Made by a program: the position numbers and the translations under genes
Notes under the pieces: model-generated
Told to the model about the DNA's origin: nothing
The model's input: the letters and a program-made list of their open reading frames with translations, nothing else
The model's database searches: none
NCBI GenBank assembly: GCA_004015825.1
Contig: SAYS01000019.1
Span: 28,331-92,330 of the forward strand
Reading direction: 5' to 3'
Length of the DNA stretch: 64,000 nt
Origin: Halovenus amylolytica
GTDB lineage: Archaea > Halobacteriota > Halobacteria > Halobacteriales > Haloarculaceae
Shown: in pieces, positions 10,533 through 19,157 of the stretch
How positions within the stretch are numbered: position 1 is the stretch's first letter
Layout of the letters: every line of letters starts with the position of its first letter

Positions 10533-11839
10533 ATACCACGCAGAAGACAGCGGCAGTTGCATTCCTCGTGACCTTCGTCGCCGTCGTCGCAGTCGGTGGT
10601 GTCGTCAGTGCGGTCACCGGCGGTGGTGGCAACACTGCGGAGCTCCCGGAGGTCGAGAACCCCCAGTACGACGCCGACCGTGTCAGTCCCGACGCGACGC
10701 CTGGCACGGCGAACATCCAGATGGATAGCTCCGCGAACGGTGAGACGATCGTCGTGAGTGTCGGTGGCGGTGTCAATGAGCGCGATATCGAGCCCGTGGT
10801 CAACACGCTGATCGAATCTGGGGCCGAGGTGAACGTCGTCTCCAAGGGAAGTCCCCAGCCTGCCATCGGCTTGATCGGCCCTGGTCCGCAGCCACCGGGC
10901 GTACAACCACCTGCTCCCCAGCCGTCGGGCGGCGAGGAGGAGTCGGTACTTAGTGAGGAACTCCCAGATGCGGATGGCTTCCTGAGCGTCGGTGTCAGCA
11001 GCTATCAGGACGAGGATCTCGACGCCATCACCGAGTTCATCGAGAGCGATGGCCGTACCCTCGTCGCGGTCAACCCACAGCAGGAGTTCACACCGAGCAG
11101 CGGCTACGCCGAACTCTACAGCGAACTCGGTGCGTACACCGAATCGGGATACGTCTACAACCTCGAAGAGAACGACCTGAACTACCAGCGACTCTTCGCC
11201 GAACCGGCGGGTAGTTCGATGCTCACCGACGGTGTCGATCGGGTCGTCTTCGATACGGCAACACCCGTCCAGGCTGCGAGCAGTGACGAGCGAATGGAGC
11301 CGATCGACGGCAGTGTCCGCTCGACCACGCGCGCGGAGACAGATCTACCCGTCCTCGTGCGTGACGGCGACGTAGCACTCGTCGGCGATACGGGCTTCAT
11401 GACTCCAGAGAACACCCAGCGTGCCGACAACGACGTCTTCGTCGGCAACGTCGCAGAGTTCCTCGTCGGTGGTGAGCGCACCAGCGGTGGGACAGACGAC
11501 GGTAGCACCGACCGAACCGAGCAGACCAACGAAACGGCCGAGGATGTCGTCACCGTAGAGGTCGCACCAGGCGGCGAGAACGTCTTCGAACCGCAGGTGA
11601 CCGAGATCGAACCCGGGACGACCGTGCGCTTCGAGTGGAAATCAGGCGGTCACAATCTCGTTCCGCTCCGGCAACAGCCAGAGGACCATCCGTGGAACGG
11701 AGTCGAGGAGGTCCAGGACGAAGGCTTCGTCCACGAGTACACCTTCGAGGAGGAGAGCGCCCACGAGTTCACCTCCGAACCGTATCAGGATGAAGGGATG
11801 GTCGGTGTGATCGTCGTCGGCGATCCAGAGCCGCCATAG
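10529..11839 (+). CDS. DUF4350-like membrane protein with degenerate cupredoxin domain
   Basis: 436 residues. There is an N-terminal signal anchor (~7-31). The middle domain has a DUF4350-like segment (LDAITEFIESDGRTLVAVNP near residues 168-187), and a Pro/Gln-rich linker lies near 110-135. A C-terminal halocyanin-like beta domain spans ~345-432. In blue copper proteins the ligands are His, then Cys-x-x-His and Met. Here His375 (GGHN) and Met424 (EGM) remain, but the Cys position is Ser416 and the second His is Tyr419 (SEPYQDEGM). Type-1 copper binding is therefore unlikely. It overlaps the S49 peptidase gene by four bases. A role with that peptidase in envelope proteolysis is inference only. 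Confidence 0.65.
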   Translation: MNTTQKTAAVAFLVTFVAVVAVGGVVSAVTGGGGNTAELPEVENPQYDADRVSPDATPGTANIQMDSSANGETIVVSVGGGVNERDIEPVVNTLIESGAEVNVVSKGSPQPAIGLIGPGPQPPGVQPPAPQPSGGEEESVLSEELPDADGFLSVGVSSYQDEDLDAITEFIESDGRTLVAVNPQQEFTPSSGYAELYSELGAYTESGYVYNLEENDLNYQRLFAEPAGSSMLTDGVDRVVFDTATPVQAASSDERMEPIDGSVRSTTRAETDLPVLVRDGDVALVGDTGFMTPENTQRADNDVFVGNVAEFLVGGERTSGGTDDGSTDRTEQTNETAEDVVTVEVAPGGENVFEPQVTEIEPGTTVRFEWKSGGHNLVPLRQQPEDHPWNGVEEVQDEGFVHEYTFEEESAHEFTSEPYQDEGMVGVIVVGDPEPP

Positions 11840-11929
11840 GTCCGTCGTCGTTCCGTGTGGACACTCCGCGTACCGGACTCTTTTGGAAAGTCTTAATACT
11901 GGAACCCGGATACGATGTGATGCGAACAA

Positions 11930-12002
11930 GCCCGGATGGTGTAGTGGCCCATCATACGACCCTGTCACGGTCGTGACGCGGGTTCAAATCCCGCTCCGGG
12001 CG
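11930..12002 (+). tRNA. tRNA-Asp (anticodon GTC)
   Basis: A full cloverleaf can be drawn. The 7-bp acceptor stem GCCCGGA/TCCGGGC pairs completely. The anticodon loop is CTGTCAC with anticodon GTC, and the T arm is GCGGGTTCAAATCCCGC. The discriminator base is G at 12002. No intron is present and CCA is not encoded. A CTTAATA box A lies about 37 bases upstream of the 5' end. Confidence 0.97.
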
Positions 12003-12139
12003 CTTCTTGGAATTCAAATCAGTGAGCGACTGCTCTGCGTGTCGCGAACACGACTGAATTCTCTGTACGCCCAGCGTGTAATCTGATTGTGATCGCCAGC
12101 GGCGAGCTGGCCGACTGTGCAACAGGTGAAAAATGAGAA

Positions 12140-12535
12140 TCAATCGTTTGCGAGAGCGAGTACCGGTGTCGACTGGTCCGAACTGTCTTCGGTTTCGATA
12201 CTCACGGAGAGCCCGTCGGTGTCAAACTGGACATCCACCGACTCGACGACCGCCGCGAACTGCTCGTGGTGGTGGCCGTCGGGATCGAACACCGTCTTCG
12301 ACTCGACGAGTCCGGCGTCTTCGAGTTCTCCCAGCCGACGATAGGCCGTTGCTTTCGAAACGTCGGCGATATCCATCACTTCACTGCCACTGCGTGGCTG
12401 CTGGGTTACTGCCGTCAGTACTCGTCGCGTGTACTCGTCACCGAGCAACTCGAGCAACTCCGGCGTTACGTCGTCGGACTCGTTTCCTGCGGGTGATTCT
12501 GACCGTCGAGCGAACTGCGTCGTCTGGCTTGCCAT
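12140..12535 (-). CDS. Winged-helix transcriptional regulator
   Basis: A 131-residue DNA-binding protein. After a polar leader of about 20 residues comes a winged-helix fold (LLELLGDEYTRRVLTAV, then SKATAYRRLGELEDAGLVES), followed by a wing with a His-rich turn DPDGHHHEQFAAVVE and a C-terminal beta segment. This is the common haloarchaeal ArsR-like architecture (HTH_20/DUF7344-like). No cysteine metal site is visible. It is divergent from grpE, with 147 bp between their starts, so it could act on the chaperone genes, but nothing in the sequence proves this. Confidence 0.75.
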   Translation of the reverse strand: MASQTTQFARRSESPAGNESDDVTPELLELLGDEYTRRVLTAVTQQPRSGSEVMDIADVSKATAYRRLGELEDAGLVESKTVFDPDGHHHEQFAAVVESVDVQFDTDGLSVSIETEDSSDQSTPVLALAND

Positions 12536-12682
12536 ACTAAAGGCAAGTATCCAACCATCCCTGGAATGTGAGGCTAGCTATGATGATGCCACCACTACCA
12601 GTATCTAGCTATACAGAAACGACTCTCGGTGTCGGTCGCCGATGTCGCGTTCTTTTTATTCACGAGAGGGCTTGCTACGGAT

Positions 12683-13453
12683 ATGAGCGAGCAGGATGCA
12701 GACTCTGACGGCGAGACAGCCGCCACCGAGGCGCCCTCGACGGCTGGCGAACAGGGAGACGGCGAGTCACTCGACGAGATCGCCGAAGAGCCAGCGGGGG
12801 ATATCGACGAGCTTCTCTCCGAAATCACGGAGCAGGAACTCGACGGGATCGAGTCGGAAACCGACGAGGAGGCGGAGTCGTCACTCGTCAGTGTGATCGA
12901 GACGACACCTGCGGAGGTCGTCGCAGCTGGATTCGCCTCACTCCACGAGGACGTCGACGAACTCGAAGCCGAACTCGAAGAAGAGCGCGAGCGCGCCGAC
13001 GACCTCGAATCACGGCTCAAACGCAAGCAGGCCGATTTCCAGAACTACAAGAAACGCCAGAAAGAGCGGATGGAAGAGGAAAAACAGCGGGCGACGGAAG
13101 ATCTCGTCAGCCGCCTGCTCGACGTCAGGGATAATCTCCAGCGCGCGCTCGAACAGGATGCAGGTACCGATATCCGCGGTGGCGTCGAATCGACCCTCGA
13201 ACAGTTCAACCAGGAACTCGACAAGGAGAACGTCGCGGTGATCGAACCCGACGTCGGGAGCGAGGTCGATCCGCGACGTCACGAGGTGCTCGCAACGATC
13301 GCCTCGGATCAGCCCGAAGACACCGTCGCCGATCTCCACCGACCGGGCTACGAGATGGCCGGGAAAGTACTCCGTCCGGCGCAGGTGGCCGTGAGTGATG
13401 GATCGGGACACGACTCCGAAGAAGGTGGTGACGGCCAGAGCGAAGAGGCGTAG
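12683..13453 (+). CDS. grpE: Nucleotide exchange factor GrpE
   Basis: 256 residues: a long acidic N-terminal extension (~1-95), the coiled-coil (LHEDVDELEAELEEERERAD and following, ~95-150), then the beta-wing domain with GVESTLEQFNQELDKENV and RHEVLATI and the typical end PAQVAVS. GrpE releases ADP from DnaK in the protein folding cycle. The ATG at 12683 is used. The upstream in-frame ATG at 12629 adds residues unlike the family and lies ahead of the TATA-like CTTTTTATT at 12652-12660. It precedes dnaK by 180 bp on the same strand. Confidence 0.92.
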   Translation: MSEQDADSDGETAATEAPSTAGEQGDGESLDEIAEEPAGDIDELLSEITEQELDGIESETDEEAESSLVSVIETTPAEVVAAGFASLHEDVDELEAELEEERERADDLESRLKRKQADFQNYKKRQKERMEEEKQRATEDLVSRLLDVRDNLQRALEQDAGTDIRGGVESTLEQFNQELDKENVAVIEPDVGSEVDPRRHEVLATIASDQPEDTVADLHRPGYEMAGKVLRPAQVAVSDGSGHDSEEGGDGQSEEA

Positions 13454-13598
13454 GAAACTCAGCGGATCGATGGGGCGCTCGACGGGTGGATCGGTTGATT
13501 TGCGGTTGATAATAAAAGTAGGGATCAGTAGCGACGAGGAGCACAAAAGGCCCGGCTTGCGGTGTGTGGCTTCGAATCATGGACGACGGATCTAGCAA

Positions 13599-13607
13599 CT
13601 TTTAACC
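13599..13607 (+). promoter_or_regulatory. TATA box of dnaK
   Basis: CTTTTAACC lies about 27-35 bases upstream of the dnaK ATG at 13634, which predicts a very short leader. This suggests dnaK has its own promoter besides any read-through from grpE. Confidence 0.4.
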
Positions 13608-13633
13608 GGCAGAATCGGATATAGCCAAACAAC

Positions 13634-15565
13634 ATGACGAGCAACAAGATTCTCGGTATCGACCTGGGGACCACGAACAGTGCGTTCGCAGTGATGGAGG
13701 GTGGCGACCCGGAGATCATCGTAAACAGCGAGGGTGACCGGACGACGCCCTCGGTCGTCGCCTTCTCCGATGGCGAGCAGATCGTCGGCAAACCCGCGAA
13801 AAACCAGGCCGTCCAGAACCCCGACAACACCGTCGAGTCGATCAAACGGCACATGGGCGAGGAAAATTACAATGTCGAACTCGAAGGTGAGGAGTACACG
13901 CCCGAGCAGGTCTCGGCGATGACCCTCCAGAAAATCAAACGCGACGCCGAGGAGTATCTCGGTGAGGAAATCGAGCGCGCGGTCATCACCGTTCCTGCGT
14001 ACTTCTCCGACCGCCAGCGCCAGGCGACCAAAGACGCCGGTGAGATCGCCGGATTCGAGGTCGAGCGGATCATCAACGAGCCGACTGCGGCCGCGATGGC
14101 CTACGGCCTCGACGACGAGTCCGACCAGACGGTCCTCGTCTACGACCTCGGTGGCGGGACCTTCGACGTCTCGATTCTCGAACTCGGCGGCGGTGTCTAC
14201 GAAGTCGTCGCGACCAACGGTGACAACGATCTCGGTGGTGACGACTGGGACCAGGCGATCATCGACTACCTCGCCGACGACTTCGCCGAGGAACACGGGA
14301 TCGACCTCCGCGAGGACCGCCAGGCCCTCCAGCGCCTCCACGAGGCCGCCGAGGAGGCGAAGATCGAACTCTCGAACCGCAAGGAGACGACGATCAACCT
14401 CCCCTTCATCGCAGCCGACGACGACGGCCCGAAGGATCTCGAAGCCTCCCTGACCCGCGCAAAATTCGAGTCGCTGACCTCCGATCTGGTCGACCGAACT
14501 GTCGGTCCGACGGAGCAGGCTCTGGAAGATGCTGGCCTCTCGAAGTCGGATATCGACGAGGTCATCCTCGTGGGTGGTTCCACGCGGATGCCGATGATCC
14601 AGGAGAAAGTCGAGGAACTGGTCGGCCAGGATCCGAAGAAGAACGTCAACCCCGACGAGGCAGTCGCACTCGGCGCGGCCATCCAGGCCGGTGTGCTCTC
14701 GGGTGACGTCGACGACATCGTGCTCGTCGACGTGACGCCGCTCTCGCTGGGTGTCGAAGTCAAAGGTGGGCTCTTCGAGCGACTCATCGAGAAAAACACC
14801 ACCATTCCGACGGAGGAGTCGAAGGTGTTCACGACCGCGCAGGCGAACCAGACACAGGTGCAGATCCGCGTCTTCCAGGGTGAACGCGAGATCGCCGAGG
14901 AGAACGAACTACTCGGCGCGTTCATGCTTTCGGGCATCCCACCCGCCCCGGCTGGCGTCCCACAGATCGAGGTCACATTCGAGATCGACGAGAACGGGAT
15001 CGTCAACGTCAGCGCCGAGGATCGCGAGTCCGGAAACAAGGAAGACATCACCATCGAGGGTGGTGTCGGCCTCTCCGACGAGGAGATCGAGGAGATGCAG
15101 GAAGAAGCCGAGCAACACGCCGAGGAAGACGAGAAACGTCGCAAACGCATCGAGGCCCGTAACGAGGCCGAATCGGCAGTCCAGCGCGCCGAGACGGTGA
15201 TGGACGAAAACGAGGATGCGATCGACGACGAACTCCGCGAGACCATCGAGGGCCACATCGAGGACGTCGAAGCAGTCCTCGAAGACGAGGACGCAGACCG
15301 GGAGGAGATCGAGGAGGCGACGGAGACGCTGACCGAGGAACTCCAGGAGATCGGCAAGCAGATGTACCAGCAGCAGGCCCAGGCTGGTGCTGGCGGTCCG
15401 GGCGCAGGTGCGGCTGGCGGCCCAGGTGCCGGTGCAGCGGGCGGCCCAGGTGCAGCAGGCGGTCCGGGTGCCGGCGCGGCCGGCGCAGGTGCAGAGGGTG
15501 AGGAGTACGTCGATGCGGACTTCGAGGATGTCGACGACGACGAGAAAGAAGACGACGAGAAATAA
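13634..15565 (+). CDS. dnaK: Molecular chaperone DnaK (Hsp70)
   Basis: 643 residues, full length. The ATPase domain begins with [19 protein letters not shown] and contains [14 protein letters not shown] and [12 protein letters not shown]. The linker and substrate-binding domain follow ([17 protein letters not shown], near residue 363). An acidic helical lid leads to a Gly/Ala/Pro-rich tail of repeated GAGAAGGP units (~590-617) and an acidic end. It folds and protects proteins with DnaJ and GrpE in the cytoplasm. dnaJ lies 6.3 kb downstream rather than adjacent. Confidence 0.97.
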   Translation: MTSNKILGIDLGTTNSAFAVMEGGDPEIIVNSEGDRTTPSVVAFSDGEQIVGKPAKNQAVQNPDNTVESIKRHMGEENYNVELEGEEYTPEQVSAMTLQKIKRDAEEYLGEEIERAVITVPAYFSDRQRQATKDAGEIAGFEVERIINEPTAAAMAYGLDDESDQTVLVYDLGGGTFDVSILELGGGVYEVVATNGDNDLGGDDWDQAIIDYLADDFAEEHGIDLREDRQALQRLHEAAEEAKIELSNRKETTINLPFIAADDDGPKDLEASLTRAKFESLTSDLVDRTVGPTEQALEDAGLSKSDIDEVILVGGSTRMPMIQEKVEELVGQDPKKNVNPDEAVALGAAIQAGVLSGDVDDIVLVDVTPLSLGVEVKGGLFERLIEKNTTIPTEESKVFTTAQANQTQVQIRVFQGEREIAEENELLGAFMLSGIPPAPAGVPQIEVTFEIDENGIVNVSAEDRESGNKEDITIEGGVGLSDEEIEEMQEEAEQHAEEDEKRRKRIEARNEAESAVQRAETVMDENEDAIDDELRETIEGHIEDVEAVLEDEDADREEIEEATETLTEELQEIGKQMYQQQAQAGAGGPGAGAAGGPGAGAAGGPGAAGGPGAGAAGAGAEGEEYVDADFEDVDDDEKEDDEK

Positions 15566-15573
15566 GCGATTGC

Positions 15574-15606
15574 GAGACTGAACTGTCTCTGATTTCCACT
15601 TTTATT
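15574..15606 (+). terminator. Possible terminator after dnaK
   Basis: A 5-bp hairpin GAGAC/GTCTC with a six-base loop is followed within ten bases by a T-rich tract (CTTTTATTT). It sits 9 bases after the dnaK stop codon. The stem is short. In archaea the T tract is the main signal, so confidence is modest. Confidence 0.35.
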
Positions 15607-15729
15607 TCAGTTATCTAGAGATGTGCAGCGGCTGATTCTCCCACGGACAGGACTTCTAACTCTGTTGACAAAATGACATATTAGATGGATATCCAAACCA
15701 TAATTATCGTCGACTGGCAGCTATCAGGT

Positions 15730-16122
15730 ATGTCCGCACGGATCGCGTTGATCGCACACGACGACAAGAAGCCGGAGATGATCGATCTGGTTCAGACATA
15801 CGAGCGGCTTCTTTCGGAGTTCGACATTGTCGGGACCGGGACGACGGGGCAACGAATCATGGACGAGACAGAGCTAGACGTGGATCGAAAGGAGTCGGGG
15901 CCACTCGGTGGCGACGCACAGATCGCCGCAGAGGTCGCCGAGAGTCGCATCGACGGCATCATCTTCCTTCGTGATCCGCTCCGTGCACAGCCACACGAAC
16001 CGGATATTTCTGCGTTACTCCGACTCTGTGACGTCCACGACGTCCCACTCGTGACGAGTCGGTCGGGTGCTGAGTACCTCCTCGAAGGCATCGGCCGCGA
16101 CGAGGGCCACGAGATTCCCTGA
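15730..16122 (+). CDS. mgsA: Methylglyoxal synthase
   Basis: 130 residues. It converts dihydroxyacetone phosphate to methylglyoxal and phosphate, a bypass of lower glycolysis. The phosphate-binding N-terminus IALIAHDDKK, the catalytic aspartate in SGPLGGDAQIAA (Asp62, equivalent to E. coli Asp71), and His89 within DPLRAQPHEPD are all present. The ATG at 15730 is chosen because the family begins right before the IALIAHD strand. The upstream ATG at 15685 adds 15 unrelated residues. Confidence 0.93.
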   Translation: MSARIALIAHDDKKPEMIDLVQTYERLLSEFDIVGTGTTGQRIMDETELDVDRKESGPLGGDAQIAAEVAESRIDGIIFLRDPLRAQPHEPDISALLRLCDVHDVPLVTSRSGAEYLLEGIGRDEGHEIP

Positions 16123-16178
16123 TCTGTTTGCCGGGAATCGACGTACGCTTTTATTATTGCTTGCGCCGTAGTGTTCGT

Positions 16179-16466
16179 ATGCCAGAAATTGTTCTCTTCG
16201 AGATGGAACGCAACCAGAGCAGAGGAGAAATCGCGGACTACTTCCGGCAGGTCGCAGACAAACTCGACAGCGGTGACAAAATCACACTGCAGTCCGGCAG
16301 CGAGTCGGTGACGGTCGATCCACCAGCACAGTCCGAGTTCGAAGTCAAGGTCGGACGCGAGGGGCCGGAGGGTGGCCCATACGAACGTAGCATCGAACTG
16401 GAACTGGAGTGGGACGAAGACCAGGACGGCACCGACGGGACCGGCGGCGATCTGACGATCGAATAA
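16179..16466 (+). CDS. Amphi-Trp domain-containing protein
   Basis: 95 residues: a small two-layer alpha/beta protein with the start MPEIVLFEMERNQSRGE, a helix IADYFRQVADKLDSG, then beta strands ITLQSGSESVTVDPP and the typical ending SIELELEWDE. The family name comes from the amphipathic strand ending in Trp, and its function is unknown. It lies 56 bases after mgsA on the same strand. The C-terminal tail is Asp/Gly-rich. Confidence 0.75.
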   Translation: MPEIVLFEMERNQSRGEIADYFRQVADKLDSGDKITLQSGSESVTVDPPAQSEFEVKVGREGPEGGPYERSIELELEWDEDQDGTDGTGGDLTIE

Positions 16467-16719
16467 CTGGACGGTCACAGACCACACGCTCCTTGCCTCG
16501 TGGTCAGTTCATAGTATCGAGTTCTTGTATGGCTGCAAGTATTTTCATACCTTTACCAACCGTTTCTATCTGGCTCTGATCATAACGCTATTTTTAGTAT
16601 TATTAGAAAAAATTTTCAATAAGTGTCAGTTAAATATTAAGATCAAATATCACTTCTAGGACGCTGTATGGGCTAGAGGTGATAGAACTAATTTTTACAT
16701 AATCCTTAAATATCATCTA
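16467..16719. other. A+T-rich spacer upstream of amidase
   Basis: About 250 bases with base composition far lower in G+C than the genes on both sides. It includes runs such as ATTATTAGAAAAAATTTTC near 16600. No open frame or RNA fold was recognised. It may hold the amidase promoter (TTAAATATC near 16705) or mark a junction with acquired DNA. Confidence 0.5.
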
Positions 16720-18498
16720 ATGTCACACGAGCATGTAATGAAATGGATCCAAGATGGTGAATCTGGTGAAGAACTCGAAAATACTGAAGAAGTGTCCATG
16801 GAACGTCGAGGGTTTCTGGGGTCTGTCGGACTGCTCGGAGCCGCCAGTCTCGGGTCCGGGCAACCCCTCTTCGGGAGTCAATCGGACAACGCCGCCCAGT
16901 CGGCACCGCCATTCGATCCGTTCGAGCCGACAGTAGGGGACGTTCACCGGAAATACCGGACTGGGCAACTGACCGTCCGGGATGTGGTCGAAGGGTATCT
17001 CGACCGGATCGAGAGCTACGAGGAGGAGTTAGATGCGATTATCCGGATCAACCCCTCGGCCCTGGAGCGGGCAGACGAACTGGACGAGGCGCTCGAATCT
17101 GGTGAGCTAGCAGGCCCACTCCACGGAATTCCACTCATTCTGAAAGACAACAACGACACGGCAGATATCCCGACGACGGCGGGATCGGTTTCGCTGGATC
17201 ACTCGACGCCGCCGGACGATGCGACGATCGTCTCGAAGATGCGGGACGCGGGGGCGGTTATTCTCGCCAAAGCCAACCTCAGCGAGTTCGCTTTCAGCTA
17301 TGATAGTATCAGTTCCTTCGGCGGGACGGTGAAAAATCCGTACGACACCGAGAGACACGCGGGTGGTTCGAGTGGTGGAACCGGCGCCACGATTGCGGCG
17401 AATCTCGGAATGATGGGGACTGGCACCGACACCGGTGGCTCCGTTCGCGTTCCGTCGGCGGCGTGTTCACTCGTCGGCCTCCGACCTACGACAGGACTCA
17501 TCAGTCGGGACGGGATCGTTCCGCTGTCGCTGACCGAGGACACCGCCGGCCCGATGGCCCGCACGGTCGCCGATGCCGCGCGGTTTACGGATGTCATGGC
17601 TGGATACGATCCGGCTGATCCGGAGACGAGCACGAGCGTCGGACGAACACCGCACGCAGAGGGGAAACGGTACACCGATTATCTCCGATACGACGGGCTG
17701 GAATCCCGGCGGATCGGTGTCTACCGAGACTATGTCGGCCCCAGTGATGACGAAGAAGATTCTGCGATCATCGAGGACGCCGAGGCAGTTGCAGACGTTT
17801 TCGATCACGCACTCGAAGAGATCGAGGCTGCCGGTGCGACGGTCGTCGATCCGGTCGAAGCACCGTCGTGGGACTTCGTCTACAGTGCAAACGTCGCGTC
17901 CGGTGACGAGTTCAACCGGGATATCGACTCCTATCTAGAGGGGCTGGAAGGCGACGCGCCGGAAGATCTCGAAGAGATTGCCGAATCTGGCGAATTTTCA
18001 CCGGCGATCTGTAGCCTGCGCGAGCGGGAGGAAGTCGACGAGGACGCGGTCGACGAGAATCTTAGCTACCTCCAGACGCTGAGCCGGCGTGACGATCTTC
18101 AGGAGTTCGTCCACAGCACCTTCGTCGATAACGACCTCGACGCGGTCGTCTATCCCGCTCTCACCCAGACGCCGCCACACATCGATAGTGATGAGCCCTG
18201 GGGCTCTAACGCCCAGCTGTCACCTGCACTCGAGTTCCCGTCGATGACGGTTCCTGCCGGGTTTACTGCCGAGACGGAGATGCCGGTCGGCATCGAGTTC
18301 ATGACCCGTGAGTACGAAGAAGCCAAACTCTTCGAGATCGCGTACGCCTACGAACAGAACTCACAGGCCCGACAGATGCCTGATGGATACGGCTCCGTCG
18401 AATCAGATGTCGAGTGGTCACAGGCGGAAATCGAGCAGTGGAACGAAAGTCAGCACAAAAACGAGTCCGTCGCAGAACTGGGTGGCTGTGAACAGTAG
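16720..18498 (+). CDS. Tat-exported amidase (amidase signature family)
   Basis: 592 residues. A twin-arginine signal ERRGFLGSVGLLGAASL lies at residues ~28-44, so the enzyme probably folds in the cytoplasm and acts outside. The amidase-signature Ser-Ser-Lys triad is complete: Lys142 (LILKDNND), Ser217 in GGSSGGTGA and nucleophile Ser241 in TDTGGSVRVPS. The family hydrolyses amide bonds in many small molecules. An export signal and the absence of gatB/gatC neighbours argue against tRNA amidotransferase GatA. The true start may be the ATG at 16798 (MERRGFLG), which gives a more usual signal peptide. The upstream spacer is unusually A+T-rich. Confidence 0.85.
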   Translation: MSHEHVMKWIQDGESGEELENTEEVSMERRGFLGSVGLLGAASLGSGQPLFGSQSDNAAQSAPPFDPFEPTVGDVHRKYRTGQLTVRDVVEGYLDRIESYEEELDAIIRINPSALERADELDEALESGELAGPLHGIPLILKDNNDTADIPTTAGSVSLDHSTPPDDATIVSKMRDAGAVILAKANLSEFAFSYDSISSFGGTVKNPYDTERHAGGSSGGTGATIAANLGMMGTGTDTGGSVRVPSAACSLVGLRPTTGLISRDGIVPLSLTEDTAGPMARTVADAARFTDVMAGYDPADPETSTSVGRTPHAEGKRYTDYLRYDGLESRRIGVYRDYVGPSDDEEDSAIIEDAEAVADVFDHALEEIEAAGATVVDPVEAPSWDFVYSANVASGDEFNRDIDSYLEGLEGDAPEDLEEIAESGEFSPAICSLREREEVDEDAVDENLSYLQTLSRRDDLQEFVHSTFVDNDLDAVVYPALTQTPPHIDSDEPWGSNAQLSPALEFPSMTVPAGFTAETEMPVGIEFMTREYEEAKLFEIAYAYEQNSQARQMPDGYGSVESDVEWSQAEIEQWNESQHKNESVAELGGCEQ

Positions 18499-18653
18499 CT
18501 GACAGCGATCAAAAATTGGTGCAGTTTTGAATGCATTCCGTGTTCGGAAAACGACCCGTCAGTAGATGCGCTCCGTTCGAGTAACACCGGGGTTATCTGA
18601 TTGTGCCAATGTCAGATTAAATATAATATAGTTCGGATACTACAGTTGCTTGC

Positions 18654-19103
18654 ATGACGATACTTCCGATCGAAGCGGTCCCAATGGTGTTCGACGAACC
18701 ACTCACGGGAGAACTGTTCCTGATCGCACGCATTCTCTTCGGTGGCGTGCTGGCATTTACTGGGCTGAATCACTTCCTCGACCTCGATGGAATGGCCGGC
18801 TACGCGGAGATGAAAGGCATTCCCGCGCCGCAGCTTGCCGTCGCCTTCACTGGTGGAATGCTGGTCTTCGGTGGTCTCGGCGTTGCTGCGGGTGTCCTGC
18901 CAGCCATCGCGGCCGGCGCCCTCGCTGTCTTCCTGCTCGTGACGACGCCGAAGATGCACGACTTCTGGAACGCCCCCGAAGACCAGCAGCAATCCGAGAT
19001 GACGAACTTCCTGAAAAACACCGCGCTGTTCGGTGTCTCGCTCGCCTTCCTCGCGCTCGCTGCCGTCGACTGGCCCTACTCGGCTGGCGTCGGTTTCTTC
19101 TAA
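18654..19103 (+). CDS. DoxX family membrane protein
   Basis: 149 residues with four hydrophobic helices. The segments IARILFGGVLAFTGLNHFLD (residues ~25-44) and MLVFGGLGVAAGVLPAIAAG are characteristic of DoxX-like proteins. The original DoxX is a thiosulfate:quinone oxidoreductase subunit. Most family members are uncharacterised and some act in redox protection. No cofactor residues are evident. It is convergent with the large Rieske protein, 55 bp away. Confidence 0.8.
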   Translation: MTILPIEAVPMVFDEPLTGELFLIARILFGGVLAFTGLNHFLDLDGMAGYAEMKGIPAPQLAVAFTGGMLVFGGLGVAAGVLPAIAAGALAVFLLVTTPKMHDFWNAPEDQQQSEMTNFLKNTALFGVSLAFLALAAVDWPYSAGVGFF

Positions 19104-19157
19104 CCCGACGTATCCCGCTGTTTTTTCGTTACCGTTCCGGCACTCGACAGCAGAGTC

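Noticed and set aside
12003..12139. Integration site remnant beside tRNA-Asp
   Set aside because: There is no repeat of the tRNA 3' end and no integrase nearby. Only a GAATTCA/TGAATTC pair was seen.
15385..15500. Gly/Ala/Pro tandem repeat in the dnaK end as a mobile or regulatory repeat
   Set aside because: It is an in-frame low-complexity tail common in haloarchaeal DnaK.
16720..18498. GatA subunit of the tRNA amidotransferase
   Set aside because: A twin-arginine export signal is present and no gatB or gatC is near, so a general exported amidase fits better.
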